From an uncultured Fodinibius sp. (GTDB lineage Bacteria; Bacteroidota; Rhodothermia; Balneolales; Balneolaceae), in the NCBI GenBank assembly GCA_913057775.1, contig CAJXOG010000006.1, positions 1 through 64,000 on the forward strand: a DNA stretch of 64,000 nucleotides, in the 5' to 3' direction. Under the pieces are notes generated by a model. That model saw only the letters and a list, made by a program, of their open reading frames with translations, searched no databases and was not told the DNA's origin. The position numbers and the translations under genes are program-made. Of the stretch, positions 25,700 through 35,204 are shown one piece after another (position 1 is the stretch's first letter; each line of letters opens with the position of its first letter).

Positions 25700-27079
25700 T
25701 TAGTTTGAAGCCATTCGGCTAAACTTATTATTATTTACATTTACCTTATCGCCATCCGAAAGATCACGGGATAGCATGCGATAACTACCCGTAATGACCT
25801 GTTCACCGGCTTCAAGCCCCGATAAAACCTGAATGTGAGTATTATCACTGATGCCTGTTTTTACTTCCTTGCGCTTGGCTTCTCCATCCTCTACAACAAA
25901 CACCACTTTTCGCATATCCTCTTCAGGAATAATTAGATCTTCATCAACATTGGTGGTGTCGCTTTTCGTGGTATCATTCTGAGCAGATCTATTTTCATCA
26001 GCAAAATCACGCACGGTTACAGCTTGTATCGGTACCGAAACGACATTGCGCACGGTCTGCGTTTGCACATCTACCGTGGCCGACATTCCAGGTTTAAACG
26101 ATGGTACAAATTCATCTTCCGGCATCTCTTCCGAGGTCTGCTGAACCAGCTGTTTGTCACCGACCATATCGAGATTGTGAGGTGTAGCAACCCTAATTTT
26201 TACTTCATAATTCGTAACCTGCTCGTTCGTTCCCTCTCCGGAAATTTCAGCAGAGTTGGCTATTTCTGTCACAACACCGTTAAATGACCGGTCGGGATAG
26301 GCATCGACCTCAATATTTGCAGTATCCCCGGCCGAAACATTTACAATATCATTTTCATTAACCTGCACCTGAACCTCCATCTGATCCATGTTGGCTATCC
26401 TAAGAAGTTCAGTTCCTATGGATTGAGTATTCCCTAACACGCGTTCACCAACCTCAACCGCCAGTTTACTTATTGTTCCATTACGTGGCGATCGAATTAT
26501 GGTCTTTTGTAACTCTTCTTTCGCCTGCTCAAGCTGAGCTTCACTACTTTGCACCTGGTATTTTGCAGCGTTAAAGTTTGCCTTTTGAGCCTCATGATTC
26601 GTTTCTGATTGCACAAATTCTGTTTTTGAAATAGCTCCTTTTTCAAAAAGCTGCTTGTTCTGTTTATAAACAGATTCAGCTTCCAAGAGTGATGCGCGAG
26701 CCTGTTCCATGCGTGCTTTTTGCGTGAGCAACATGGCATTTGTTTCATCAATTCTGGCCTGATATATATCAGGTTTTATGCGCACCAAAAGCTCCCCTTC
26801 TTTTACATAGTCGCCTTCCTTTATAGGCAGCTCAATAATTTCCCCGGACACTTCCGGACGTAAAATCACCTCTACCTCTGGCTGCATTTTTCCTGAAGCC
26901 GATACGATCTGTGTAATCGTTTTTAGTTTAGCTTCGGTGGCCTCCACCTCCTTGGCTGCCGGTTCGCCTCCCATCCATCCCATCGACTTACCTAATATTG
27001 CTCCTACTCCCAATAAAACACTAAGACCAATACCTACATATAAAAGTTTTTGGGTAGCTGACTTTTTCTTTTTTGACAT
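25700..27079 (-). CDS. Efflux periplasmic adaptor (HlyD/MacA-type membrane fusion protein)
   Basis: 459 residues. An N-terminal membrane anchor ([19 protein letters not shown]) is followed by a lipoyl-like half ([21 protein letters not shown]), a long coiled-coil hairpin rich in Ala/Glu/Gln (about 105-200), the second lipoyl half ([15 protein letters not shown]) and beta-barrel domains. An acidic Ser/Thr-rich insertion near 365-385 is unusual. It bridges the inner-membrane MacB-like permeases and the TolC homologue encoded next to it. Confidence 0.92.
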   Translation of the reverse strand: MSKKKKSATQKLLYVGIGLSVLLGVGAILGKSMGWMGGEPAAKEVEATEAKLKTITQIVSASGKMQPEVEVILRPEVSGEIIELPIKEGDYVKEGELLVRIKPDIYQARIDETNAMLLTQKARMEQARASLLEAESVYKQNKQLFEKGAISKTEFVQSETNHEAQKANFNAAKYQVQSSEAQLEQAKEELQKTIIRSPRNGTISKLAVEVGERVLGNTQSIGTELLRIANMDQMEVQVQVNENDIVNVSAGDTANIEVDAYPDRSFNGVVTEIANSAEISGEGTNEQVTNYEVKIRVATPHNLDMVGDKQLVQQTSEEMPEDEFVPSFKPGMSATVDVQTQTVRNVVSVPIQAVTVRDFADENRSAQNDTTKSDTTNVDEDLIIPEEDMRKVVFVVEDGEAKRKEVKTGISDNTHIQVLSGLEAGEQVITGSYRMLSRDLSDGDKVNVNNNKFSRMASN

Positions 27080-27097
27080 TTTATTAATTCTATTCTC

Positions 27098-28465
27098 TTA
27101 ATTTAAAGACATCTCTTTATCTAATTTACCTATATAATAATCCAGAAGTTTTTCCTGAAATATCAGATTATATAACGCCCGAGCATTATCTGATTGGGCC
27201 TGAACATAATTTGCATTGGCATCACTGAGTTCAATTAACGTACTAGCACCCACATTGTAACGTTCTTGCTGTGTTTCATAGGTTCTTTCAGCAGCTCGTA
27301 ATGCTTTTCTTGTTGACTGTAACTCCTTTTGATATGACAAATAATCATTATAGGCCTGGGTTACTTCCTGAATTATTTGCAATCTCGTATTCTCTAATCC
27401 CAGCTTAGCATTTTTTAAATTTATCTTTGCTGTCTGTATCTGGTTCATACGATTCCAATTATTGAAGATCGGAATATTTAATGAAAACCCTATCGAGGTC
27501 GTATAATTTTGATCATAAAACTGATCACTAAAAGGAATGCCCCCACCGAAATACTGATCATTATATGAAGATGATAACCTTGCACTTGCACTTAAAGTAG
27601 GAATGAGATTATATCTTGCCTGTTTTAGTTGAAGTTCAAGAGCCGTCAGATCTGCCATTTCACTTTTAAGATCTGAGCGATTATCCAAGGCATTGGTTAT
27701 TAATTCGTCTATATCAAACTCTTGTCCTCCAATCTGAATATTACTATCAGCTTCAAGTTCGGGATTTGTAAATTCATAGTTTCCACGAGGATCAATCTGC
27801 AATTGCCGTATCAGAGCAAGTCTGCTCATTTTTAAATTATTCTCGCGCTGTGTCAGGGTTAACTCATTACTGGCTACCGTTGACTCTTGATTGTACAAAT
27901 CTACGGTAGGCCGTGACCCAACTTCTACTTGTGCCTTTACCTGCTCCAATTGCTTTTGGGAAGCTTCAAGATTTTCTTTGGCAATTTCTACCAACTCCTC
28001 ATCCAAGAGGACTTGTAAAAAATTTGATGCCGCATTAAAAATGACATCCTCTTTGGCTCTTTGCAGCTGCTCCTCAGAAGAAAGCTTATCTGCTTTGCTT
28101 CTCCTCAGACTTAAAATATTTTCAAAGCCATTAAAGATAGATACGTCTGCACTCAGGCTCCCACTCAACCCATTTGTTACATTATCTTCGAATATTTGTG
28201 TGTCTCCCTGTCGAACAAGCTGTTGTCCTTTTCTACTTGAGCCACTGAAATTAGCTGAAATTGAAGGGGCAAAATCAGCGTATTCACTGGTAATACTACT
28301 TTCTGCTAACCTTAAATTATTAGAGGCTTGTTTAAGCTGATAGTTATTTTCCAGAGCAATATCAATAGCCTCTTGCAGCGAAATTTCCTTAGACTGAGAA
28401 TCCTGGGCATGTACCGTAACACTCAGAATTAATACACTAAATAATAAACAGATACCTTTGCGCAT
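27098..28465 (-). CDS. TolC-family outer membrane efflux protein
   Basis: 455 residues with a signal peptide ending at VHAQ, then two outer-membrane-efflux repeats. Each begins with the alpha-barrel motif LQEAIDIALENNYQLKQA or its second-half counterpart VTQAYNDYLSYQKELQSTRK. It forms the trimeric outer-membrane channel of the adjacent exporter. The adaptor gene follows 18 bp downstream on the same transcript. Confidence 0.93.
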   Translation of the reverse strand: MRKGICLLFSVLILSVTVHAQDSQSKEISLQEAIDIALENNYQLKQASNNLRLAESSITSEYADFAPSISANFSGSSRKGQQLVRQGDTQIFEDNVTNGLSGSLSADVSIFNGFENILSLRRSKADKLSSEEQLQRAKEDVIFNAASNFLQVLLDEELVEIAKENLEASQKQLEQVKAQVEVGSRPTVDLYNQESTVASNELTLTQRENNLKMSRLALIRQLQIDPRGNYEFTNPELEADSNIQIGGQEFDIDELITNALDNRSDLKSEMADLTALELQLKQARYNLIPTLSASARLSSSYNDQYFGGGIPFSDQFYDQNYTTSIGFSLNIPIFNNWNRMNQIQTAKINLKNAKLGLENTRLQIIQEVTQAYNDYLSYQKELQSTRKALRAAERTYETQQERYNVGASTLIELSDANANYVQAQSDNARALYNLIFQEKLLDYYIGKLDKEMSLN

Positions 28466-28573
28466 GTCGATATTATATTTTTTGGGTTTACAACTCGGGA
28501 GGTTACACGAGGAATGATACGAATTGTTACGGAGAGGAAAGGTTATTTTACGTTAAAAAATTAAAAAGCTTTT

Positions 28574-28960
28574 TTATTCTTCCTGTGCGCCATTGCTGGA
28601 CGATAAGTGCTCTTCGGCCTTTTCTTCAAGAATATTTTCGACATAGTCGGTAGCAAAGTTAATGGCCTTACGAGTAGCAAGTCTCTTTAACTCAGATAAA
28701 AGTGCGCCACTAAAATCTCCTCCTTTATCGGTTGATGTTGTAGATGATCTTCTTTTATGGCCCAGTAAAAATCCTATTAACGCAGAGGCCCCGACAATAG
28801 GCAAGGGATGTTTTCGAATAATATTTTTAGGAGACAAACTACTACTTACATCTTCACGAACCTGATCAATAGAATTATCCAGTTCTCCCTGAATTTTATT
28901 TAATTCCCCTTCCAGCTCTTGCTTCTTTTTCTCAAGCTCATCAATTTTTTCTTCTGACAT
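28574..28960 (-). CDS. YqjD/DUF883-like membrane-anchored protein
   Basis: 128 residues. A charged coiled coil (about 1-45, EEKIDELEKKKQELEGELNK) is followed by an ElaB/YqjD-type hydrophobic anchor preceded by RKHP (IIRKHPLPIVGASALIGFLL) and a Ser/Thr-rich, amphipathic tail. E. coli YqjD binds ribosomes at the membrane in stationary phase. Whether this protein does is unknown. It is the third gene of a yqjD-yqjE-yqjD-like trio. Confidence 0.7.
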   Translation of the reverse strand: MSEEKIDELEKKKQELEGELNKIQGELDNSIDQVREDVSSSLSPKNIIRKHPLPIVGASALIGFLLGHKRRSSTTSTDKGGDFSGALLSELKRLATRKAINFATDYVENILEEKAEEHLSSSNGAQEE

Positions 28961-28972
28961 AACAATACCCTA

Positions 28973-29407
28973 TCATTCTTTCGATTTTGAATGTGCCTTC
29001 TTTTCAATCTTTAAAGACTCCTCGACCACCTTTCCATTTTGCTCAATTGATTTTATTACTTCATTTTCGAATCGATTTTGCAACTGTTTAAAAACACTTT
29101 TGGGCTTCAAATACATAAACAATCCACCAACCAGCAACAGCGGTAACGAAACAATTACGTATCCCAAACTTCGGCTTTCCAACAAATCCCCAAGATAAAT
29201 AGCCAAAGCGAATAGCAGAAAACAAACCCCGCCTAAAAGTAAAAAAACACCAATCCCACGCTGTACTGAAGCAGCCATTAATCCCGAAATCGCTTCCCCT
29301 ATATTGAGCATGGTGAGCTCAATACGTTTTTCGAGGTATCGTTTCAAGTCAGAAGTAATGGCTCGTAACCGTTTACCCAACTGATCTTTGTGTTTATCGG
29401 TTTTCAT
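28973..29407 (-). CDS. Phage-holin-like / YqjE-type membrane protein
   Basis: 144 residues. A basic amphipathic N-terminus is followed by two TM segments (about 53-73 and 78-100; GIGVFLLLGGVCFLLFALAI, LGYVIVSLPLLLVGGLFMYL), then a long charged C-terminal helix. This matches the Holin-X/YqjE group (PF07332). Despite the name there is no lysis cassette here. The 5-12 bp gaps to its neighbours show it belongs to the YqjD-like trio. Confidence 0.75.
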   Translation of the reverse strand: MKTDKHKDQLGKRLRAITSDLKRYLEKRIELTMLNIGEAISGLMAASVQRGIGVFLLLGGVCFLLFALAIYLGDLLESRSLGYVIVSLPLLLVGGLFMYLKPKSVFKQLQNRFENEVIKSIEQNGKVVEESLKIEKKAHSKSKE

Positions 29408-29412
29408 TATTT

Positions 29413-29625
29413 TTAATCTTCTGAACTCAACAATTTGCCAAAGATATAACCAATCAATAGTCCACCTGCTACACTTTTAACAGGATGTTTTCGAATAAGA
29501 TTTTCGGCTCGTGATTTTAACTCTTCAACACGTTCGGCCAACTCTTCGTCATCTACCATTTGGCGACCGCGATCGAGTGCGTTATCCAGTTCTTCATTTA
29601 AATTTTCTAAAATCTCTTCATCCAT
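29413..29625 (-). CDS. YqjD/DUF883-like small membrane protein
   Basis: 70 residues. An acidic helical N-terminus (DEEILENLNEELDNALDRG) ends in NLIRKHPVKSVAGGLLIGYI, the glycine-rich anchor of the ElaB/YqjD family. First gene of the trio, ending 5 bp before the holin-like gene starts. Confidence 0.75.
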   Translation of the reverse strand: MDEEILENLNEELDNALDRGRQMVDDEELAERVEELKSRAENLIRKHPVKSVAGGLLIGYIFGKLLSSED

Positions 29626-29696
29626 AACTTTGGTAATCTTGTTAACGTAATAAGCTACATCACCTTAATTATAAGGAAATATGTAGACATTAAATA

Positions 29697-30950
29697 TTAC
29701 ATATTTCGATTTTTAGCCTCAATCCAGCGTCCCATATACTTTGTGCTTTCAGCGGTATGGTGCATCAACATTTGACCGGTAAAATTTTGAGCCCGATGCT
29801 CTTGGAGATGTTTCTGAAGTTTGACGATCTTTTTGATTAACAGTTTATCGAAATTCGGTTTTATAAATTTATCATTAAGGATTGAAAATCCCTTATTCTG
29901 AGCCTCAGCCCACGCCTTTTTGTCACTATAAAGATATTGGGCTGCATCGGAAAACTCTTTAGGATCATCGGCAATTCTTCCGCCCCAATCTTCTTCATTG
30001 CTAGCCAACCCCTCCACACCCATACTTGTTGTAACAGTTGGTGTTCCACACTGCATAGCCTCTATCAACTTACCCTTAAGTCCCGCCCCAAACCGAAGAG
30101 GAGCCAACAGTACCTTGGCATTTGATACAACCTGTTTTGCATCCTCTGCCCTGCCTTTCACCAAAAATCCTTTTTTGGGGTTGTGCATCTGTTCTGCTTC
30201 CTGCGTAACATAGGCTCCATATATATGCAACTGAGCATCCGGCAATTGCTTCCTAATCAACGGCCAAACCTTCTTTTTTAAATTCTTAACCGAATCCATA
30301 TTCGGGGAATGTCTGAAGTTACCAATAGTTACGAAGTCACTTCGTTCACTAAAATCCGGTAACGCATTCTTTTCTTCCTCCGTCAGTGGATCAAGTAAAA
30401 AAGGAATATATTGAAGCAAGCGTTTATCTACGTCGAATACATTTTGAAGCAATTCCATTTCGGCATCAGAAATGATGAGAGACAAATCCGATCGAAAAAT
30501 GCTGGCAATTTCCCGCTTGGCATCTTTCGATGATAAAAGATCTTCGTTTGTACACGCTCGATTTTCATTATGCGCCTTTTTGCGTGCCCTCCGCAGAAAA
30601 TGTAAATCCTCGGTATCTAATATCCGCAGTGCATCGGGGCACTGCTCTGCAACACGCCAACCGAACTGCTCCTCAACTACAAACCGATCAAAAAGAACAA
30701 TAGAGGGACTAAGCTCTCTGATAAAATCATCAAAAGTTGAGCTATTCATCTTAATAGAAACTTGGTCAATGCCCATATCCTCCAACTTGCTCATGTGAGC
30801 TGTTTCAGTAGCAGGACTCGCGAACGTTACCTTCCACCCCTGATCTTTGAATAGGTGGATCAACTCCAGCATGCGTTTGCCGGCGGCCGATGAATTGGGC
30901 TCAGGCCAAACAAAACCAATTATCAAAACATGCTGTCGATCATCTTTCAT
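29697..30950 (-). CDS. Glycosyltransferase, family 4-like
   Basis: 417 residues with a GT-B fold. The N-terminal domain has VLIIGFVWPEPNSSAAGKRM. The C-terminal nucleotide-sugar site contains VLLAPLRFGAGLKGKLIEAM and CGTPTVTTSMGVEGL, a pattern common in group-1 transferases. No signal peptide. It follows the exporter permease genes by 19 bp, so it may be co-transcribed with them and modify or make the exported product. That is inference from position only. Confidence 0.88.
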   Translation of the reverse strand: MKDDRQHVLIIGFVWPEPNSSAAGKRMLELIHLFKDQGWKVTFASPATETAHMSKLEDMGIDQVSIKMNSSTFDDFIRELSPSIVLFDRFVVEEQFGWRVAEQCPDALRILDTEDLHFLRRARKKAHNENRACTNEDLLSSKDAKREIASIFRSDLSLIISDAEMELLQNVFDVDKRLLQYIPFLLDPLTEEEKNALPDFSERSDFVTIGNFRHSPNMDSVKNLKKKVWPLIRKQLPDAQLHIYGAYVTQEAEQMHNPKKGFLVKGRAEDAKQVVSNAKVLLAPLRFGAGLKGKLIEAMQCGTPTVTTSMGVEGLASNEEDWGGRIADDPKEFSDAAQYLYSDKKAWAEAQNKGFSILNDKFIKPNFDKLLIKKIVKLQKHLQEHRAQNFTGQMLMHHTAESTKYMGRWIEAKNRNM

Positions 30951-30969
30951 TGTTAAGTAATAATGAGGA

Positions 30970-32193
30970 TTATTCGTAACGAAGACTATCGATGGGATCT
31001 AAGCGGGCAGCTTTATAAGCGGGATACACTCCAAATAATAAGGCAATCACGAACATCCCAAAAAAGCCGGTCAGTACAGCCCATATTGGAATAACGGGCT
31101 CGGTTTCAATCCAAATTGCCATTCCATTACCGGCAAGTATTCCAAGCGCAATTCCTATTAATCCACCCAGCTGACAAATAAAGATTGTTTCCGTAAGAAA
31201 CTGTGACACAATTGCTTTCTTCGTTGCCCCCACTGCTTTACGGAGCCCGATTTCACGGGTTCGCTCGGTTACAGAGACAAGCATAATATTCATCACCCCG
31301 ATGCCGGCTCCAAACAGTGTAATACCTCCAATTACAAAACCGACGGCGTACAAAATAAAGGTAAACTGATCAAAGGTACCCGCAAGCGAATCATTTGTTT
31401 CAATTTCAAAATCATTTTCGGCACCGGGAGCCACTTTATGAATAACTCGCATTATTCCGGTAATTTCATCCATAGCGGATTCTATAAAATCCATGGCTGG
31501 CGCCTTAACCTGTATATCTATGTTGCGATCGCCCCCATAAATCATTAGTCCTGCGGTATATGGAATCAGTACAAACTCATCCTGTGATTGGCCAAACACA
31601 CTCCCCTTTTCATCTAACGTCCCAATAATCCTGTATTGCTGTCCTGCTACCCGGACATTTTTTCCAATAGGATTAACATTTTGAAATAGTTCCTGCTGAA
31701 TATCATGCCCAATAATTGCCAACAATCTTCCATACTGGATATCCTCAGAACTAAAATTACGGCCCTCACTCAGTTCATAAGCATTATTCCCAAGATAATA
31801 CTGATTACTCCCTATCACTCTCACTGTAGGATCGGTTTCCTCATCCCCGTACATTACTTTGGTATAATCAAAGGTCTCATCTGGGCTCACATCCTCAGCT
31901 AACCGTAACATTTCTTGAAGCCGTTCCGCCGTTTCAAAAGTAATATCCTGGCGATTTCGCACATTATCTGCACTACCGCCCATCCGAACAGACGGCGTTT
32001 TGGAAACATTGATCACATCTCCTCCCATCACGCTCATTGTATTTTGGAAAAAGTTGTCCAGTACGGCTACCGCTGTAGTAGAAACAATCACCGAAAATAC
32101 TCCCACAATAAGAGCCAATAAAGTTAACGAGGACCGTAACTTATTGGCCCATAGAGAATCAAACGCTTGTTTAAATACTTCTTTAATATTCAT
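30970..32193 (-). CDS. ABC transporter permease, MacB/FtsX type (second)
   Basis: 407 residues with one N-terminal TM (LRSSLTLLALIVGVFSVIV), a large periplasmic MacB_PCD domain (about 50-270) and three C-terminal TM segments with the FtsX box IMLVSVTERTREIGLRKAVG. It is 1 bp from the end of the paralogous permease gene, which suggests a heterodimeric permease. The ATPase and adaptor are about 5 kb downstream. Confidence 0.93.
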   Translation of the reverse strand: MNIKEVFKQAFDSLWANKLRSSLTLLALIVGVFSVIVSTTAVAVLDNFFQNTMSVMGGDVINVSKTPSVRMGGSADNVRNRQDITFETAERLQEMLRLAEDVSPDETFDYTKVMYGDEETDPTVRVIGSNQYYLGNNAYELSEGRNFSSEDIQYGRLLAIIGHDIQQELFQNVNPIGKNVRVAGQQYRIIGTLDEKGSVFGQSQDEFVLIPYTAGLMIYGGDRNIDIQVKAPAMDFIESAMDEITGIMRVIHKVAPGAENDFEIETNDSLAGTFDQFTFILYAVGFVIGGITLFGAGIGVMNIMLVSVTERTREIGLRKAVGATKKAIVSQFLTETIFICQLGGLIGIALGILAGNGMAIWIETEPVIPIWAVLTGFFGMFVIALLFGVYPAYKAARLDPIDSLRYE

Positions 32194-32194
32194 C

Positions 32195-33436
32195 TTATTC
32201 GTATCTCAATGATTCTATGGGGTCCGATTTTGCAGCCCGATAAGCTGGAATAAATCCAAAGATCAAGCCAACAATTGAACAGAGCACGATAGCTGCAATA
32301 ACAACGCTGATATCAATGCTGGCCACAAATATCTGATTTAATAACATGCTCAGCGGATAGGAAAGCAAGAGTCCTATCAATCCACCTATAAGACACATGA
32401 TCACGGCCTCAATTAAAAATTGATACAAAATTTCCCAGGCTTTGGCTCCCACTGCCTTGCGGATTCCAATCTCTTTGGTGCGTTCACGAACTGATACGAA
32501 CATGATGTTCATCACACCAATGCCGCCAATAATTAGTGATAGCGCCGTAAGTCCTCCTCCCACCATATAAAGTCCGGCTTTAAATGATGAAAGCTGAGCT
32601 TCAAAAGCCTGAGGTTTATTCAGCTCAAAGTCACTATCCTCGGTGGCATCAAGACCGCGAACACGACGCATAATGCCCTCAATTTCATACTCCCCTTCCT
32701 CTAAAATCTCTTCATTCGGAAATTTTACAGCAATCTGAATATTACTACGTAAACTGAAAAGCTGTCCATAAGCTTTAATCGGTGTTATAGCGCGCCGATC
32801 CATATCAGCTAATCCCAAAAACTTTCCCTGTTTCTCCAATAAACCAATTACCCTAAATCGCTGGCCACCGATACGAACCTCTTCATTTAAAGGGTTTTTA
32901 CGATCAAAAAGGTTTTCTGCCAGTGTTGCTCCCAAAACCGTTACTTTCGCTCCCCGTTGTATTTCTTCGGGTGTAAAAGCACGTCCCGTTTCGATACCCA
33001 GTCCAGCAGTTTCAAAATATTTATCGGTAACTCCGGCAATAAAAACACCATCTGCACTCACATCATTATACCTGATCGATGTCCCTCGCGATGCCGAAGC
33101 CGAAACAGCAGAAGCAAGCCGACTCGACTCCCGAATTTCTTCCACATAATCCAGCTTTATATCTCTGCGACTGCGATATTTCCACCATTCATAGTCAGGC
33201 CCGCGATTCCAGGGATGCTTTTCGACGTACACAACGTCCTGGCCCATCATGGCCATACTCTTATCAAACTCAGCATCCATGCCATTGCTCACAGCATTCA
33301 TCAATGTTACCATCACAATACCAATAATGATGCAAAGCGTCGTGAGGAAGGAACGAGTTTTATTAATCCCCAAAGCACTTAAAGAAATCTTGAGACCTTC
33401 CCAACTGCTGTTGATGAATCGACTTATATTAGACAT
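32195..33436 (-). CDS. ABC transporter permease, MacB/FtsX type (first)
   Basis: 413 residues with the same domain plan as its neighbour: TM1 (SFLTTLCIIIGIVMVTLM), a periplasmic MacB_PCD domain, the FtsX motif IMFVSVRERTKEIGIRKAVG and two more TMs. Transcription of the cluster begins here, from the 140-bp gap shared with the divergent bshB1-like gene. Confidence 0.93.
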   Translation of the reverse strand: MSNISRFINSSWEGLKISLSALGINKTRSFLTTLCIIIGIVMVTLMNAVSNGMDAEFDKSMAMMGQDVVYVEKHPWNRGPDYEWWKYRSRRDIKLDYVEEIRESSRLASAVSASASRGTSIRYNDVSADGVFIAGVTDKYFETAGLGIETGRAFTPEEIQRGAKVTVLGATLAENLFDRKNPLNEEVRIGGQRFRVIGLLEKQGKFLGLADMDRRAITPIKAYGQLFSLRSNIQIAVKFPNEEILEEGEYEIEGIMRRVRGLDATEDSDFELNKPQAFEAQLSSFKAGLYMVGGGLTALSLIIGGIGVMNIMFVSVRERTKEIGIRKAVGAKAWEILYQFLIEAVIMCLIGGLIGLLLSYPLSMLLNQIFVASIDISVVIAAIVLCSIVGLIFGFIPAYRAAKSDPIESLRYE

Positions 33437-33578
33437 GCCCTTATTTCAGGTTTAAATTTTATAACGTCTTCTTTACGAGCTAAAATACAAATCGTTACAA
33501 GAAGTTTAAGAATTTCATTTTTAGCGATCCTTTAAAATTCAGCTATATTATACGGTAAAATTGAAGAAACTACATGAT

Positions 33579-34322
33579 ATGAAACTGGATATTTTGGCAC
33601 TGTCTTCTCACCCGGATGATACCGAACTTTGCTGTGGAGGTACACTCGCAGCGCTCGTTAATCAGGGCAAAAAAGTGGGCGTAATTGATTTTACGCAGGG
33701 AGAAATGGGGAGTCGCGGTACTCCTGAACAGCGATTGCAGGAAGCCCAAAATGCTTCTGATATTATTGGACTCGAAGTTCGCGAAAATTTAGGACTCCCA
33801 GATACTAAACTTAAAAGTACGCGTGAATATCAGAAAAAAATCATCCAAAAAATTCGGAAATATAGACCGCATATATGTTTGGTGGGGGCTCCTTCGGATC
33901 GCCATCCCGATCACGGCAATGGCACCCAACTGGCTTTGGATGCTATTTTCTACAGCGGATTAACGAAAATCAAAACGTTTGACGAGCAGGATAATTCGCA
34001 AGAGCGGTGGCGCCCCTCTCACGTACTTCATTTCATGCAGGATCGACCGTTTGAGCCTGATGTCGTTTTTGATATCTCAGATACATTTGAAACGAAGAAA
34101 AAAGCTATTTTGGCTTTTGAATCGCAATTTAATGTCCAAGATCCCGGAGACGAGCCCGAAACGTATATTTCCAACGAGGAATTTTTTGAGGGAATTGAAG
34201 CCCGCGCGCGACATTATGGCCATCTAATTGGAACTACCTACGGTGAACCGTTTAAATATCATAACGGCCCGGTACCGATGGCGTCTTTTGATGCCCTTTT
34301 TGAAACTGAACCGATGAGATAA
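33579..34322 (+). CDS. bshB1: Bacillithiol biosynthesis deacetylase BshB1
   Basis: 247 residues from ATG 33579; a TTG at 33561 would add six residues. Metal motif SSHPDDTELCCGG (His11, Asp13, Asp14), then FTQGEMGSRGTPEQR and the third ligand region PSDRHPDHGNG. These are diagnostic of BshB1, which deacetylates GlcNAc-malate in the synthesis of bacillithiol. The protein is cytoplasmic. Other bsh genes are not in the window. Confidence 0.88.
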   Translation: MKLDILALSSHPDDTELCCGGTLAALVNQGKKVGVIDFTQGEMGSRGTPEQRLQEAQNASDIIGLEVRENLGLPDTKLKSTREYQKKIIQKIRKYRPHICLVGAPSDRHPDHGNGTQLALDAIFYSGLTKIKTFDEQDNSQERWRPSHVLHFMQDRPFEPDVVFDISDTFETKKKAILAFESQFNVQDPGDEPETYISNEEFFEGIEARARHYGHLIGTTYGEPFKYHNGPVPMASFDALFETEPMR

Positions 34323-34325
34323 AAG

Positions 34326-34365
34326 AAAAAAGCGAGAATCATAATCAGATTTCTTCTCACTTTTT
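34326..34365. terminator. Bidirectional terminator between bshB1 and suhB-like gene
   Basis: AAAAAGCGAGAA pairs with TTCTCACTTTTT (one mismatch or wobble), with A and T runs on the outside, between two converging genes. It overlaps the last codon of the inositol monophosphatase gene. Confidence 0.65.
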
Positions 34366-35182
34366 ACTTCTTGCTTTTTATCTCATCCACCTCAAAATAG
34401 TTTGCTATTTCATCTAACAGAAATGCATGCACAGCAGGATTTCCAGCTACTATGCGTTTACCAAACAGCCAATCACCGGTGCCGGACCAGTCGGTAACTT
34501 TCCCACCTGCTTCCTGCACAATTAAAGCACCCGCTCCCACATCCCATGGGTTAAGAGCATATTCATAAAATCCCTCAAAGCGTCCACAGGCTACACAGCA
34601 TAAATCATAGGAAGCCGCTCCGGGACGACGCAGCCCCTGAACTGACGTCATCAGCATTCGGAAAAATTCTAAATAATTATCGATCAGACTCAAATCATTA
34701 TAAGGGAATCCAGTGCCGATAAGTGCGTTAGCAGGATTATCGAGCTTAGATACTGTAATAGGATTTCCATTTAAATAAGCCCCCTTATTCTTTATAGCTG
34801 TAAAACACTCGTCCCCCGAAACCTCCAATACTAATCCCATTTTAGGTTCGCTATTTTCCCAAAGCCCAATCGAAACACAGTAAACCGGAAAGCCATGTGC
34901 AAAATTTGTTGTCCCATCGATAGGATCAATAAGCCAGGTTCGTCCCTCAGGTATTTCCTGTTCTACAGATGACTCTTCGGCAAGAATGTGATCATCCGGA
35001 AATTCCTTCTTAATCACAGACAAAATTTCTTTTTCGGCTTTTACATCCGCTTCCGTAACCAGATCATTTTTACCTTTATAATCGATCGAAAAGTTACTGT
35101 CCTTCTGGTACTTTCGAATAATTTGGGCTGCTGATTTCGCAGCCTTTTTAGCAACGTTTAATTCTATGGTAAAATCAGACAT
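34364..35182 (-). CDS. suhB: Inositol monophosphatase family protein
   Basis: 272 residues carrying the metal-binding motifs of the IMPase/SuhB family: EADVKAEKEI, LAEESS, WLIDPIDGTTNFAHGFP and NPWDVGAGALIVQEAGG. It removes phosphate from inositol-1-phosphate or related sugar phosphates in a magnesium-dependent reaction. It may alternatively act on 3'-phosphoadenosine-type substrates. The gene follows dnaG by 22 bp. Confidence 0.88.
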   Translation of the reverse strand: MSDFTIELNVAKKAAKSAAQIIRKYQKDSNFSIDYKGKNDLVTEADVKAEKEILSVIKKEFPDDHILAEESSVEQEIPEGRTWLIDPIDGTTNFAHGFPVYCVSIGLWENSEPKMGLVLEVSGDECFTAIKNKGAYLNGNPITVSKLDNPANALIGTGFPYNDLSLIDNYLEFFRMLMTSVQGLRRPGAASYDLCCVACGRFEGFYEYALNPWDVGAGALIVQEAGGKVTDWSGTGDWLFGKRIVAGNPAVHAFLLDEIANYFEVDEIKSKK

Positions 35183-35204
35183 TCAGAAAATTTAACCCTT
35201 TTGC

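Noticed and set aside
28973-29407. Prophage lysis region suggested by the holin-like domain
   Set aside because: Neighbours are YqjD-like proteins and there is no endolysin, portal or capsid gene; this is the housekeeping YqjE-type context.
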